A stretch of DNA of 64,000 bases. Source: Winogradskyella echinorum. GTDB lineage: Bacteria; Bacteroidota; Bacteroidia; Flavobacteriales; Flavobacteriaceae. A program made the position numbers and the translations under genes. The notes beneath the pieces were generated by a model, which saw only the letters and a list, made by a program, of their open reading frames with translations, did not search any database and was not told where the DNA came from. Below are positions 39,101 to 47,762 of the stretch, one piece after another. The first letter of the stretch is position 1. Every line of letters starts with the position of its first letter. Location: contig NZ_JACOQD010000002.1 in NCBI RefSeq assembly GCF_014297365.1, positions 372,001 through 436,000 of the forward strand, written 5' to 3'.

Positions 39101-40570
39101 TTTTAATTCTTGAGAAAAATCTACTAACCCATTAAAATCTAGCTGTAAATTTGGGTCGTCTGCTTTTAAAATACCATTGAAAATTTTGTTTCCTAAGTCT
39201 CCAGATATAGCAATATTTTCGTAGACATATCCATTGTAATCTAAGACATAGATATCACCTTTTACATCTGTTCTAAGGTTATCTATAGTAAATCCTTTTC
39301 CGTCAACATCTAGATTTAATGACGTGCTTTTTGCTGAAGGTTCATTAATTAATGCACCAATATTAAATTCATCTAAAACAACATTTCCTATATAACTTGC
39401 ATTATCAATATCATCAATATTAGTAAGTTGCAAATCTGAGTTTATAAGTCCTAAGTCGGTATCAATTTCTATATTGGCATCTACGCGATTGCTTGTAATA
39501 TAAGATGTTCCTTTTATTCTAAAATTACCAACTTTTGAAAGTACTGTTGGTATTGAATTACCTAGTATTCTTGGAAGTAACGCCGTTAAATCGTTGTAGT
39601 TTGATGATAAATTCTGAAATCTTCCGTCTAACGCAAAACCTTCTTCGTTGCTGTTAAATAAATTTTTAAATGTAATATCACCAATAATTCTCGTATTTCG
39701 AGTTGTGCTTACATTAAGGTTTTCGGCTTTTAAGTCATTTAAAGTTCCTGATAAATCTGCATTAAGAGTTGCGCGTTGGTTGACACCAAACTCATCAAAA
39801 AACACATTAAGCTCTGTTAGTGAAATTTCAGAATCTCTAAAACTTGCTACAACATTAACTTTATCAGTAAAATCCTTTAAATCTTCACGTTTATAATTAA
39901 ATCTTAAATCCCCTTTTAATTCAGAAAGTTCAGTTTTAATATCTAAGGCGCCAAAACTCATGTGGTCGAGTGTATATTCAAAATTTGCCATTAGATTTTT
40001 AACAGCAATACCTCTACTATCTGTAAAACTGAATTTGTTTATACGAGAGCTTACCTCAGGACCGTTAATTAAGAAGTTAGTTGTATTGGCATTTAGATTA
40101 CTAAACTCAAAGACTTTGGGTGTTTCTCTGTTTTCGTCTGTGAGTCTAAATATGCCATCTTCAATAGATACATCGCTCGATGAAAATAGAAATTCGCTTG
40201 GTCCTACTCTTGGATTATCATCATCAAACTTAGCAACAAACACATCTAAATTAGTGTCTTCTTCACCCTTATAGGTTTTTAGATTAAAGACTAAATTTTG
40301 TATATCTATATCACCAAAATTAAGTTTGCTATTGTAAAGATTTTTAAAACTTATAATAGAACTATTAATTTCACCAATACTAATTAGCGTGTCTTTTTTG
40401 TAATCTCTAATAAGAATTTCTTTAAGTTCAATATCACCATTAAGCTGAAGACCTACTCTACCAATATTTATATCTGTTTTAAAATCTTCGTTTAATCTTT
40501 CTGTAGCATATTTACCAAGTTTGGTTTGTACAGCAGGAATAGATAGTATTAAAAAGAGTATTAAAAACAA
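36161..40570 (-). CDS. tamB: Translocation and assembly module TamB
   Basis: About 1,470 residues. An N-terminal membrane anchor is followed by a very long repetitive beta-rich body, predicted to form the hydrophobic groove of AsmA-like/TamB bridging proteins, and a C-terminal DUF490 domain with the typical LNLGLDLA and VNGKLGVPFG segments. It carries lipid or assists barrel-protein assembly between membranes. The tail is unusually Lys/Glu-rich (from about residue 1440). The start at TTG 40570 is only the first allowed codon: 27 upstream in-frame codons encode a credible basic-then-hydrophobic N-terminus without any ATG, GTG or TTG, up to a TGA at 40652-40654. Confidence 0.9.
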   Translation of the reverse strand: MFLILFLILSIPAVQTKLGKYATERLNEDFKTDINIGRVGLQLNGDIELKEILIRDYKKDTLISIGEINSSIISFKNLYNSKLNFGDIDIQNLVFNLKTYKGEEDTNLDVFVAKFDDDNPRVGPSEFLFSSSDVSIEDGIFRLTDENRETPKVFEFSNLNANTTNFLINGPEVSSRINKFSFTDSRGIAVKNLMANFEYTLDHMSFGALDIKTELSELKGDLRFNYKREDLKDFTDKVNVVASFRDSEISLTELNVFFDEFGVNQRATLNADLSGTLNDLKAENLNVSTTRNTRIIGDITFKNLFNSNEEGFALDGRFQNLSSNYNDLTALLPRILGNSIPTVLSKVGNFRIKGTSYITSNRVDANIEIDTDLGLINSDLQLTNIDDIDNASYIGNVVLDEFNIGALINEPSAKSTSLNLDVDGKGFTIDNLRTDVKGDIYVLDYNGYVYENIAISGDLGNKIFNGILKADDPNLQLDFNGLVDFSQELKKFDFKADVDYANLKVLNFVTRDSISEFRGLVSMTATGTTYDNAVGAINIKNTTYKNQDSRYSFQDFDIVSSFEGDERTLAINSPDIINGRITGQFKTMDILKLVENSVGSIYTNYVPNEVEDGQYIDFRFNVYSKIAAVFYKDLTLGKNTFVEGRIETDEKGFELTFNSPEIKFQDYFANNINISVDNSNPLYNTFIEIDSLNAGIYGASQFSLINVTKRDTLLIKSEFKGGENNQDDYNLNLFYTIDKDNKSVFGFRKSDVRFKGYEWLVNSQKDTLNKIKFDRGFKTFDISPIKINQGNEEILLSGVIKDSLNKNLKLDFNDVQLVKITPRIDSLSLQGVVNGKLDVIQNNGVYLPKSDVEITSLFVNDYDLGNLTAKVEGDNSITNYKVDVSLVNDNLKSFSANGSIDVAKNNPRIDLDVVFEEFLLDPLNPLGEGVINNIRGLVSGNANVTGSLNKPGIYGELLLDRAGLSIPYLNVDYGFDFDSKVSLRGQQFIFNNVAMTDSKYFSKGNLNGFIAHNNFSNWRLGLELETDRLLVLNTEESEDELYYGTGFISGTAEIKGPTDQLVIQVKNGRTEPGTEFYIPLNDAESFGDNSFIHFLSPEEKIARINGEITEQIEVKGLVLDFDLNVNQNAVIEIVIDKEAGSTIKGRGEGNLNFLINTNGTFNMAGNFIVSEGTYNFKYGGFVEKKFDVEKGGSILWQGDPMKAQINLKALYETTANPSVLLDNPISQRIPVQVEIQLTGLLEQPTPDFNLKFPNVTSTLKSELDYRLSSKDELEFQALTLLYSGGFSSGSGGVNNINGTISERLTGIVNNILGGDNENLNLGLDLAIGQDTPELQTNSTVGFTLQTKINDKILVNGKLGVPFGTTQQTTITGDVQIDWLLNEDGSLRAKVFNRENTIRNFGEEIGYTQGIGLSYNVEFDTFKELIQIIFSGKNRKDKKEKKEEEKKEKDENAMMPEYMTMKKKKTKSKS

Positions 40571-40666
40571 GAGTAGAATGATACCTACTATTTTGCCTAT
40601 TATTTTGAGTACTCTTTTGATAGAAATTGTGCTTAAAAATTGATGAAATCTTCACTCCCTTTTTTC

Positions 40667-40714
40667 TGTAAAGCTAAGTTTTACTTTATATAAAATGCAA
40701 AATATAGCTTTACA
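40667..40714. repeat. Perfect 10-bp inverted repeat in the tamB-tsaD gap
   Basis: TGTAAAGCTA (40667-40676) and TAGCTTTACA (40705-40714) with a 28-base AT-rich spacer. The arms are too far apart for a simple terminator; it may be a transcription-factor site or a leader hairpin of tamB. The gap of about 300 bases holds otherwise only the tsaD promoter candidate. Confidence 0.5.
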
Positions 40715-40786
40715 TCAGGAACCACTTCGTTAATACATGAATTTTTGAATTTGATTTTTTTGAATTTTCAAACTAAAAAAATCATG

Positions 40787-40794
40787 TACTTTTG
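40787..40794 (+). promoter_or_regulatory. Candidate tsaD -7 promoter element TACTTTTG
   Basis: Exact match to TAnnTTTG, 75 bases before the tsaD start. A TTG at 40760-40762 is a possible -33 element, with a longer spacer (24 bases) than usual. Confidence 0.5.
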
Positions 40795-40869
40795 TCTATA
40801 ACTATACGTTGTTAAATATAGTATTAGACTACATGTTGTAAAATTAACAATTATAGTGCCATATCGACT

Positions 40870-41892
40870 ATGAAAAAAGAAAATGTTTATATCCTTGGTA
40901 TTGAATCTTCTTGTGATGATACTTCTGCAGCTATACTATGTAACGACCGTATTTTAAGTAATGTTGTAGCTGACCAAAAAATACATGCAGAATATGGTGG
41001 TGTTGTTCCAGAATTAGCATCTCGTGCTCACCAACAAAATATTGTTCCAGTAGTACACCAAGCTATAGAAAAAGCTGGTATTTCTAAAGACCAATTAAAT
41101 GCGATAGCTTTTACTAGAGGTCCGGGTTTAATGGGCTCACTTTTAGTAGGCACGTCATTTGCTAAATCTTTAGCCTATGGTTTAGATATTCCTCTAATTG
41201 ATGTCAACCATATGCAAGCGCATATTTTAGCACATTTTATTGAAGAAGATGGTCATAACAAACCACCGTTTCCTTTTTTAGCCATGACTATTTCTGGTGG
41301 ACATACACAAATAGTAAAAGTGACAAATCATTTTGAAATGGAAGTTTTAGGCGAAACCATTGATGATGCTGTTGGAGAGGCTTATGATAAAAGCGGAAAA
41401 GTATTAGGCTTGGGTTATCCTGCAGGACCAGAAATAGACAGACGCGCACAACTTGGCAATCCGAAAGCCTTTCAGTTTACTAAACCAAATGTAGATGGTC
41501 TTAACTTTAGTTTTTCTGGGTTAAAAACTAACATTCTCTATTTTGTGCAGCGCAAAACAAAAGAAAACCCAAACTTTATTAAAGAAAACCTTAATGATAT
41601 TTGTGCCTCAATACAGTACACTATTATTGGTATTTTAATGAATAAGTTAAAGCTTGCTGTAAAACAAACTGGCATAAAACATATTGCCATTGGTGGTGGA
41701 GTTTCTGCCAATTCTGGTATTAGAAAAGCACTAAAAGATACTGAGCAAAAACATGGTTGGACTACTTATATCCCAAAATTTGAATACACTACAGATAACG
41801 CAGCAATGATTGCAATCGTTGGGTATTTAAAGTATTTAGAAAAAGATTTCGCGGATTTTGATGTCATGGCTACTGCGCGCTTGAAGATTTAA
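40870..41892 (+). CDS. tsaD: tRNA N6-threonylcarbamoyladenosine transferase subunit
   Basis: Catalytic subunit for t6A modification at position 37 of ANN-decoding tRNAs. 340 residues. The opening ILGIESSCDDTS, GGVVPELASRAH, the metal-binding HMQAHILAH (two His), SGGHTQIV and the C-terminal GGGVSANSG are hallmark motifs. It diverges from tamB and is followed after one base by the COX1-like small protein gene. Confidence 0.97.
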   Translation: MKKENVYILGIESSCDDTSAAILCNDRILSNVVADQKIHAEYGGVVPELASRAHQQNIVPVVHQAIEKAGISKDQLNAIAFTRGPGLMGSLLVGTSFAKSLAYGLDIPLIDVNHMQAHILAHFIEEDGHNKPPFPFLAMTISGGHTQIVKVTNHFEMEVLGETIDDAVGEAYDKSGKVLGLGYPAGPEIDRRAQLGNPKAFQFTKPNVDGLNFSFSGLKTNILYFVQRKTKENPNFIKENLNDICASIQYTIIGILMNKLKLAVKQTGIKHIAIGGGVSANSGIRKALKDTEQKHGWTTYIPKFEYTTDNAAMIAIVGYLKYLEKDFADFDVMATARLKI

Positions 41893-41893
41893 T

Positions 41894-42349
41894 ATGAAGA
41901 AATTTTTAGTACCAATATTTTATTGGACTGCAACGACATTGTTTCTTTTATTAGCAATCTATTGGCACAACTATAATGATGCAGTTTTTGATATAAATAT
42001 TCACGATACTTATTATGTAATTCATAATGCACATGCTTCCATATTATTGGCAGTTATATATGCTTGTTTGGGATTAATTTATTGGATTACAATAATTAGT
42101 AAAATAAAGATAAACAGTTACTTTACTCAAATTCATTCAATAATTACTTTAAGTATTATACCTATTTATTTTATTGGGTATTATATTTTAGAAAACCGCG
42201 AACAATCTCAATTTCCATTATTTGATGACACTTTAAGTTTAAATAATTTTTTATTCATTATTTGGTTGGTTTTTACACTCTCTCAACTCATTCTTATTGT
42301 TAATATATTTATCAGTTTAGTAAAGTTTTTTATTAAGAAAAAGTATTAA
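41894..42349 (+). CDS. Small membrane protein resembling part of cytochrome oxidase subunit I
   Basis: 151 residues, four predicted membrane helices. Residues 33-63 closely resemble helix IX-X region of heme-copper oxidase subunit I: DINIHDTYYVIHNAH followed by a hydrophobic helix ending GLIYW, and QIHSIITL later. Aligned to the oxidase motif, the heme a ligand His is kept (H47) but the heme a3 ligand His is Asn (N45). The acidic/His pair H37-D38 at the Mg site is also kept. The rest of a COX1 protein is absent. It starts one base after tsaD. Function unknown. Confidence 0.7.
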   Translation: MKKFLVPIFYWTATTLFLLLAIYWHNYNDAVFDINIHDTYYVIHNAHASILLAVIYACLGLIYWITIISKIKINSYFTQIHSIITLSIIPIYFIGYYILENREQSQFPLFDDTLSLNNFLFIIWLVFTLSQLILIVNIFISLVKFFIKKKY

Positions 42350-42449
42350 AACCTCTAATCTTCATATCGATTAATTATCCGTTTTATTTTTAATTTCTCA
42401 TAAATTTTAGTTCTTTTGTAGATAACCCTAATTAACAAATCCTACTAAA

Positions 42450-43079
42450 ATGAAATATGTATTACCGCTTATACTTTTCATTCCGTTATTCTGTATTTCC
42501 CAAAACACGTTAGAAAAACAAATGGATTCTATTACAACTACAGAAGCTGCAACAGAATTTTTAAAAGTCAACAAACCAGAAGATGGAAAGGTTTACACTT
42601 ACAACAAGGAAAAGCATAAAACCAAATTAGCCAATGCGCTTTTTAAGCTTTCTATTGGAGACAAGAAAGTATTTAAAACTAACTTTAAAAAAACCTTTTA
42701 TAAGGTTATTAATAAAACTGAAGTTGACCATTGTAAATTTAATATAATTGTATTGGATGGTAAAGACACTTCAAACCAGTCTGCAAAGATTATACGTAAC
42801 AAAGTCTTATCTCAGTATAATGAAGGTTATAAATTTATGGAATTAGCTAAACTTCATTCGTCTTCACCGACTGCAAATATGGGAGGCGATACAGGCTGGA
42901 TAAAACTTGGTGAGATTTCAGAGGCTTTTGATAAGGAAGCTTTTAATAAAGAGCGTGCCATTAACGAAGTCTTTACTATTGATGATTTAGAACACAAAAA
43001 GTATTACATTGTAATAAAAACTCAAGACAAAAAACCGATTGAAGAAATTACGGTTTTAAAATTCACTGAAGACATTTAG
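42450..43079 (+). CDS. Parvulin-type peptidylprolyl isomerase, exported
   Basis: 209 residues. A signal peptide ends near residue 18 (CISQ). The C-terminal ~100 residues form a PpiC-type rotamase domain: FMELAKLHSSSPTANMGGDTGWIKLGEISEAFDKEAF is a recognisable parvulin core, followed by KKYYIVIKTQ. The N-terminal ~100 residues are unassigned. A periplasmic folding role is likely. It lies two bases before rsmE. Confidence 0.88.
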   Translation: MKYVLPLILFIPLFCISQNTLEKQMDSITTTEAATEFLKVNKPEDGKVYTYNKEKHKTKLANALFKLSIGDKKVFKTNFKKTFYKVINKTEVDHCKFNIIVLDGKDTSNQSAKIIRNKVLSQYNEGYKFMELAKLHSSSPTANMGGDTGWIKLGEISEAFDKEAFNKERAINEVFTIDDLEHKKYYIVIKTQDKKPIEEITVLKFTEDI

Positions 43080-43081
43080 CA

Positions 43082-43786
43082 ATGCAATTATTTTTCAATT
43101 CTAACATTTCTGAAAACGATGCTAGCTTTAGTTTTGACAAAGAAGAAAGTCGACATATTATTAAAGTATTACGTAAAAAAACTGGCGATAAACTTCACAT
43201 TACCAATGGGGAAGGATGGTTATTTGAAGCTAAACTAACCTTAGCAGATATTAAACATTGTTCTGTAAATATCTTATCTAAATCTTTACAAAATAAGCGC
43301 ACTTATAATCTACATTTAGCTGTGGCTCCAACAAAAATGAACGATCGTTATGAGTGGTTTTTAGAAAAAGCTACTGAAATAGGAATTGAGACGATTACAC
43401 CTATTATCTGTGATCATAGTGAACGTAAGGTGGTAAAAACTGAACGTTTAGAAAAAATCATTCAGTCAGCTATGAAACAATCATTGCAATGTTACTTACC
43501 TAAACTTAATGCTCCTATTGCCTTTAAGGACTTTGTGAATCAAGAATTTTCTGGACAAAAATTTATTGCGCATTGTGAAGAAACTGATAAAAAATCATTA
43601 AAGTCTCAACTTAAAGCTAATAATGATTATGTTATTTTAATTGGTCCTGAAGGAGACTTTAGCGTTAAAGAAATCGAAATGGCTTTGCAGCATAATTTTA
43701 TTCCTGTAACTTTGGGTAACACACGCTTGCGAACAGAAACTGCTGCCATTGCTGCTTGTCATTCTGTTGCATTTACAAATGAATAA
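43082..43786 (+). CDS. rsmE: 16S rRNA (uracil-1498-N3)-methyltransferase
   Basis: Methylates U1498 of 16S rRNA. 234 residues, SPOUT class. The N-terminal PUA-like part has EESRHIIKVLRKKTGD; the C-terminal knot carries LIGPEGDFS and LGNTRLRTETAAIAA, the SAM-binding signatures. The stop is one base before the ATG of the next gene, so the cluster parvulin-rsmE-DUF4159 is likely co-transcribed. Confidence 0.95.
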   Translation: MQLFFNSNISENDASFSFDKEESRHIIKVLRKKTGDKLHITNGEGWLFEAKLTLADIKHCSVNILSKSLQNKRTYNLHLAVAPTKMNDRYEWFLEKATEIGIETITPIICDHSERKVVKTERLEKIIQSAMKQSLQCYLPKLNAPIAFKDFVNQEFSGQKFIAHCEETDKKSLKSQLKANNDYVILIGPEGDFSVKEIEMALQHNFIPVTLGNTRLRTETAAIAACHSVAFTNE

Positions 43787-43787
43787 C

Positions 43788-44429
43788 ATGAAATTCTTTT
43801 TTACTTTATACTTTACACTTTTTACTTTTTTACTTTTTTCTCAAGAAGTAGCCATCCTAAAATACAAAGGTGGTGGAGATTGGTATAGTAACCCAACTGC
43901 TTTGCCAAATTTGGTTAAATATTGCAACGATAATATTGATACTAATATTAACGAGAATATAGAAACTGTTGAAGCTGGTAGCATAGACATATTTCAGTTT
44001 CCTTTGTTACATATGACAGGTCATGGAAATGTATTTTTTAGTGATGAAGATGCTGAAAACTTAAGAAACTATTTAATATCTGGTGGTTTTCTTCATATTG
44101 ATGATAATTATGGAATGGAACCTTACATTACAAAAGAACTGAAGAAAGTCTTTCCTAATAGTGATTTGATTGAAATCCCTAAAGATCACGCTATTTTTAA
44201 TTCAGCATATAATTTCCCTAACGGATTACCAAAAATCCATGAGCACGATGGCAAAGCACCACAAGCCTTTGGTATTTTTCACGAAAGTAGATTGGTGTTA
44301 TTGTTTACATTAGAAAGTGATTTAGGCGATGGTTGGGAAGACCAAGAAGTACATAATGATCCAGAAGATGTACGCGAAAAAGCTCTTAAAATGGGAGCTA
44401 ATATTGTTAAGTATGCTTTTGAACACTAA
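43788..44429 (+). CDS. DUF4159 family exported protein
   Basis: About 213 residues from the chosen ATG (43788), which gives a good signal peptide (MKFFFTLYFTLFTFLLFSQ). A longer frame to 43749 would overlap rsmE. The body (AILKYKGGGDWYSNPTALPNL..., LHIDDNYGMEPYI, HEHDGKAPQAFGI) matches the DUF4159 domain, a flavodoxin-like glutamine-amidotransferase-like fold whose role is unknown. It starts one base after rsmE. Confidence 0.85.
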   Translation: MKFFFTLYFTLFTFLLFSQEVAILKYKGGGDWYSNPTALPNLVKYCNDNIDTNINENIETVEAGSIDIFQFPLLHMTGHGNVFFSDEDAENLRNYLISGGFLHIDDNYGMEPYITKELKKVFPNSDLIEIPKDHAIFNSAYNFPNGLPKIHEHDGKAPQAFGIFHESRLVLLFTLESDLGDGWEDQEVHNDPEDVREKALKMGANIVKYAFEH

Positions 44430-44466
44430 ATGCAATATATTAGAAGAGTAATTAATTTAAAAAAAG

Positions 44467-44886
44467 ATGAAAAATATATACTTCTACGCTCTATTAATTA
44501 CTTTATTGTCTTGTAATAATTCTGATCGATTAGGTAAGTGCTCATTAGTATCATGTCTTAATGGGGATATTATAAAATTAGAATTTATAAGTAATGAACA
44601 AAATATTTTTGAAACTAGTCCTCCAACCGATTTTACAATAACTCAAAATAACTTGCCTATTCATTTTGAGTTCACAATTGATTATCTTGTTAGTATAGAC
44701 CTTGGGGATAGTGATCCTATACAAATAATTATTGACGATACTCAATTGAATATGGAAATTTCATCAACATATATTGAACGTGAGTGTTGTAGTGGGATTA
44801 GAGTTGATAGCATAATAATTAATAATTCAGAAATATGTACAAGTAATGAATTGTGTGATGAAATTATACAAATCAACATTGACTAG
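44467..44886 (+). CDS. Putative lipoprotein of unknown function
   Basis: 139 residues. A lipobox-like LITLLSC (Cys 16) suggests lipidation. The mature part is beta-rich with several cysteines (KCSLVSC, RECCSG, ICTSNELC), probably disulfide-bonded. No family is recognised. It stands between DUF4159 and the TrmH gene. Confidence 0.65.
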   Translation: MKNIYFYALLITLLSCNNSDRLGKCSLVSCLNGDIIKLEFISNEQNIFETSPPTDFTITQNNLPIHFEFTIDYLVSIDLGDSDPIQIIIDDTQLNMEISSTYIERECCSGIRVDSIIINNSEICTSNELCDEIIQINID

Positions 44887-44925
44887 TGTCGTAATAATTT
44901 TTGCCTTAAATAGAAATTAAAAAAA

Positions 44926-45429
44926 TTGCAACTAACCCACCGCACGTCCAACTTCAAAAAACTAAAACACCCAATCACTATAGTTTGTGATAACATCACC
45001 AATGCTCCAAATATTGGTAGTCTATTTAGAATTGCTGATGCTTTTGGCATCGAAAAACTAATTTTTTGTGGTAAAAATGTTTCACTTGGTAAACGCATGA
45101 CAAAAACATCACGTTCTACAGAAAAATATGTAGATCATAAAATTGAAACCAATATAAACAGCGTAATAACAGACTTAAAAACTAAGAACTACTTTTTATT
45201 AGCTTTAGAGATTACAGAAAATAGCCAAGAGTTAAGTCAGTTTGCATTAAACACTAATCAACCCATTGCAATAATTCTTGGAGATGAAAACTTTGGAGTT
45301 TCTGAAGACATTTTAAATCAATGTGATGCCGTTACACACATTAATATGTATGGCAATAATAGCAGCATGAATGTAGTGCAAGCAACAAGTATTACACTTT
45401 ACGAACTCACTAAACAACTTAATTCTTAA
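44926..45429 (+). CDS. TrmH/SpoU family RNA methyltransferase
   Basis: 167 residues, a short 2'-O-methyltransferase of the SPOUT class. Motif 1 NAPNIGSLFRIADAFGI, motif 2 IAIILGDENFGV and motif 3 MYGNNSSMNVVQA are all present. No RNA-binding extension is seen. The start is TTG; an in-frame stop lies close upstream and the frame from TTG (MQLTH) matches the usual family opening. The RNA target is unknown. Confidence 0.88.
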   Translation: MQLTHRTSNFKKLKHPITIVCDNITNAPNIGSLFRIADAFGIEKLIFCGKNVSLGKRMTKTSRSTEKYVDHKIETNINSVITDLKTKNYFLLALEITENSQELSQFALNTNQPIAIILGDENFGVSEDILNQCDAVTHINMYGNNSSMNVVQATSITLYELTKQLNS

Positions 45430-45488
45430 AATGTAATGCTAATTTAATTATATCAACTTATTTAAATAGCATTGATTATATTTATCAA

Positions 45489-46577
45489 ATGAATTCAAAA
45501 ATAATTGCAAACGGAATATTAAGAGCACTTGGCATCATAGTTGGTATCACTTTAATTCTTCTTTTCCTATATAAAATTCAAACTGTAATTATTTATTTGG
45601 TAATTGCTGGTGTTTTATCATTAATTGGCAGACCTATAATGATTTTATTAAAGCAAAAATTAAAGTTTAATGAAACACTTGCCGTAATAATTACCATGCT
45701 GTTTTTCTTAGTAATAGTTACTGGCATTGTAAGCATGTTTATACCTTTAGTTATTGAACAAGGTGAAAATTTATCATTATTAGACGTCGATGCACTACAA
45801 ACTAGTATCGAAGATATTTACATACAATTTATAGAGCATTTTGGACTAAATGAGCAAGATGTTGAGACATCGATTAATGATTCTAAACTGATGTCTAAAC
45901 TAAATTTTGGGTTTATACCAGATTTCTTAAATACATTTATAACAGGGCTAGGTAGTTTTAGTATAGGTTTATTTTCAGTACTATTTATTTTATTCTTTTT
46001 CTTAAAAGACAGTAAGTTATTTTCGAGTTCATTGTTGACGTTATTTCCAAAATCAGAAAATACAAGACTAAAAACTACACTATCAAAAATTAGAGAGTTA
46101 TTGTCGCGCTATTTTGGCGGATTAGTTTTACAAATTCTAATTCTATTTACTATTTATTCTATTACCTTATTCATATTTGGAATAGAAAACGCTATTGTCA
46201 TTGCTACATTATGTGCATTACTAAATATAATTCCTTATGTAGGGCCACTTATTAGCGCTTTCTTAATTTTATTACTTTCCGTAAGTAGTAATCTTGGTGA
46301 AGATTTCAGCTCTGTAATTTTACCAAAAGCTACCTATGTTATGATTGGCTTTATAATTGCCCAATTAGTTGATAATTTCTTTAGCCAACCTTTTATATTT
46401 TCAAAGAGCGTAAAATCCCATCCTTTGGAGATCTTTCTTGTAATTATAGTATTTGGTCTATTGTTTGGAATCACTGGTTTAATCATTGCTATTCCACTAT
46501 ACACAACCTTAAAAGTAATCGCTAAAGAGTTTTTTAGTGAGTATAGAATTGTAAAAAAACTAACAAGAGACTTATAA
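45489..46577 (+). CDS. AI-2E family transporter
   Basis: 362 residues with about eight membrane helices. The pattern with FFLKDSKLF, LPYVGPLISA-like IIPYVGPLISA and an IIAIPLY end matches the AI-2E (YdiK/PerM) family, of which some export autoinducer-2 and others act as Na+/H+ antiporters. The substrate here is not known. It is 59 bases after the TrmH gene. Confidence 0.88.
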   Translation: MNSKIIANGILRALGIIVGITLILLFLYKIQTVIIYLVIAGVLSLIGRPIMILLKQKLKFNETLAVIITMLFFLVIVTGIVSMFIPLVIEQGENLSLLDVDALQTSIEDIYIQFIEHFGLNEQDVETSINDSKLMSKLNFGFIPDFLNTFITGLGSFSIGLFSVLFILFFFLKDSKLFSSSLLTLFPKSENTRLKTTLSKIRELLSRYFGGLVLQILILFTIYSITLFIFGIENAIVIATLCALLNIIPYVGPLISAFLILLLSVSSNLGEDFSSVILPKATYVMIGFIIAQLVDNFFSQPFIFSKSVKSHPLEIFLVIIVFGLLFGITGLIIAIPLYTTLKVIAKEFFSEYRIVKKLTRDL

Positions 46578-46583
46578 TTTAGT

Positions 46584-47762
46584 TTGAATTTAGATGTTTT
46601 AAATACAGAAATTCAAGAATTTATCGATGCAAATATTAAGTCAGATATTTCGAGTCTACTGCTAAAAGGTATACCTCTTAATTATATAAATTCGAAAGTA
46701 ATTATTGAGCAAATTGAAGCTAAAAAACGTTGTCAAAAAAAGCTTCCCACATGGTTTAATACAGAAAACATTTTTTATCCAAACAAGCTTAATATAGAGC
46801 AGACTTCTTCAGAAATAACTGCAAAGTATAAAGCTAATTTAGTTTCTGGACAAACCTTAATAGACTTAACAGGTGGTTTTGGTGTAGATGCTTATTATTT
46901 CTCTAAACAAATAGAAAACGTTACACATTGCGAAATTAACCCAGAACTTTCAGAAATTGTAACACATAACTATAAAGCCTTAAATGCTTTCAATATTACA
47001 TGTAAAAACGACAGTGGTATTGATGTATTAAAACAATTAGATCAACCTTTTGATTGGATATACATTGATCCTTCTAGAAGAGATGATAGCAAACAAAAGG
47101 TGTTTTTACTTTCAGACTGCACACCAAATATTAAAACGTTTCAAAACTTATTTTTAAAATATGCTAAGCATGTGATGATAAAGACATCACCTTTATTAGA
47201 TTTAACTGCAACACTTTCTGACTTGAAACAAGTAAAAGAAATACATACTGTAGCTGTAAATAATGAAGTAAAAGAATTATTGTGGTTATTAGAACGTGAT
47301 TATGAAGGTGAAGTTTTAGTAAAAACTGTAAATCTTCAAAAAGAAAACACCCAAAATTTTCAATTCAATTTTAAAAATGAATCTACTGCTCATGTAGAAC
47401 ACAGTGCACCACTCACCTATTTATACGAACCTAATTCTTCGATATTAAAAGCTGGAGCATTTAATTCTGTCAGCCAAAAATTAAAGGTTAACAAATTACA
47501 TAAGCACTCACATTTATATACTTCAGAAACATTAATTGACTTTCCTGGAAGGCGATTTAAAATTGAAAAACAGTTAGCATTTAACAAAAAAGAATTTGCC
47601 AAAGAAAAGATTACTAAAGCCAATATAACAACTAGGAATTTCCCATTGTCAGTAAATGATATTCGTAAAAAATTGAAAGTAAAAGATGGTGGTCATCTGT
47701 ATTTATTTTTTACTATAAACATAAACAACGAAAAAATTATTCTCGTTTGCTCAAAACTATAA
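46584..47762 (+). CDS. Methyltransferase with THUMP-like domain
   Basis: 392 residues. A Rossmann methyltransferase domain (about 75-250) has motif I LIDLTGGFGVDAYYFS and the catalytic-site YIDPSRRDD; a C-terminal THUMP-like domain (about 310-390) follows. This architecture is common in Bacteroidota and is thought to methylate RNA, with an unknown target. The start is TTG (46584), 6 bases after the AI-2E gene. It overlaps the end of the convergent gene by 6 bases. Confidence 0.85.
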   Translation: MNLDVLNTEIQEFIDANIKSDISSLLLKGIPLNYINSKVIIEQIEAKKRCQKKLPTWFNTENIFYPNKLNIEQTSSEITAKYKANLVSGQTLIDLTGGFGVDAYYFSKQIENVTHCEINPELSEIVTHNYKALNAFNITCKNDSGIDVLKQLDQPFDWIYIDPSRRDDSKQKVFLLSDCTPNIKTFQNLFLKYAKHVMIKTSPLLDLTATLSDLKQVKEIHTVAVNNEVKELLWLLERDYEGEVLVKTVNLQKENTQNFQFNFKNESTAHVEHSAPLTYLYEPNSSILKAGAFNSVSQKLKVNKLHKHSHLYTSETLIDFPGRRFKIEKQLAFNKKEFAKEKITKANITTRNFPLSVNDIRKKLKVKDGGHLYLFFTININNEKIILVCSKL

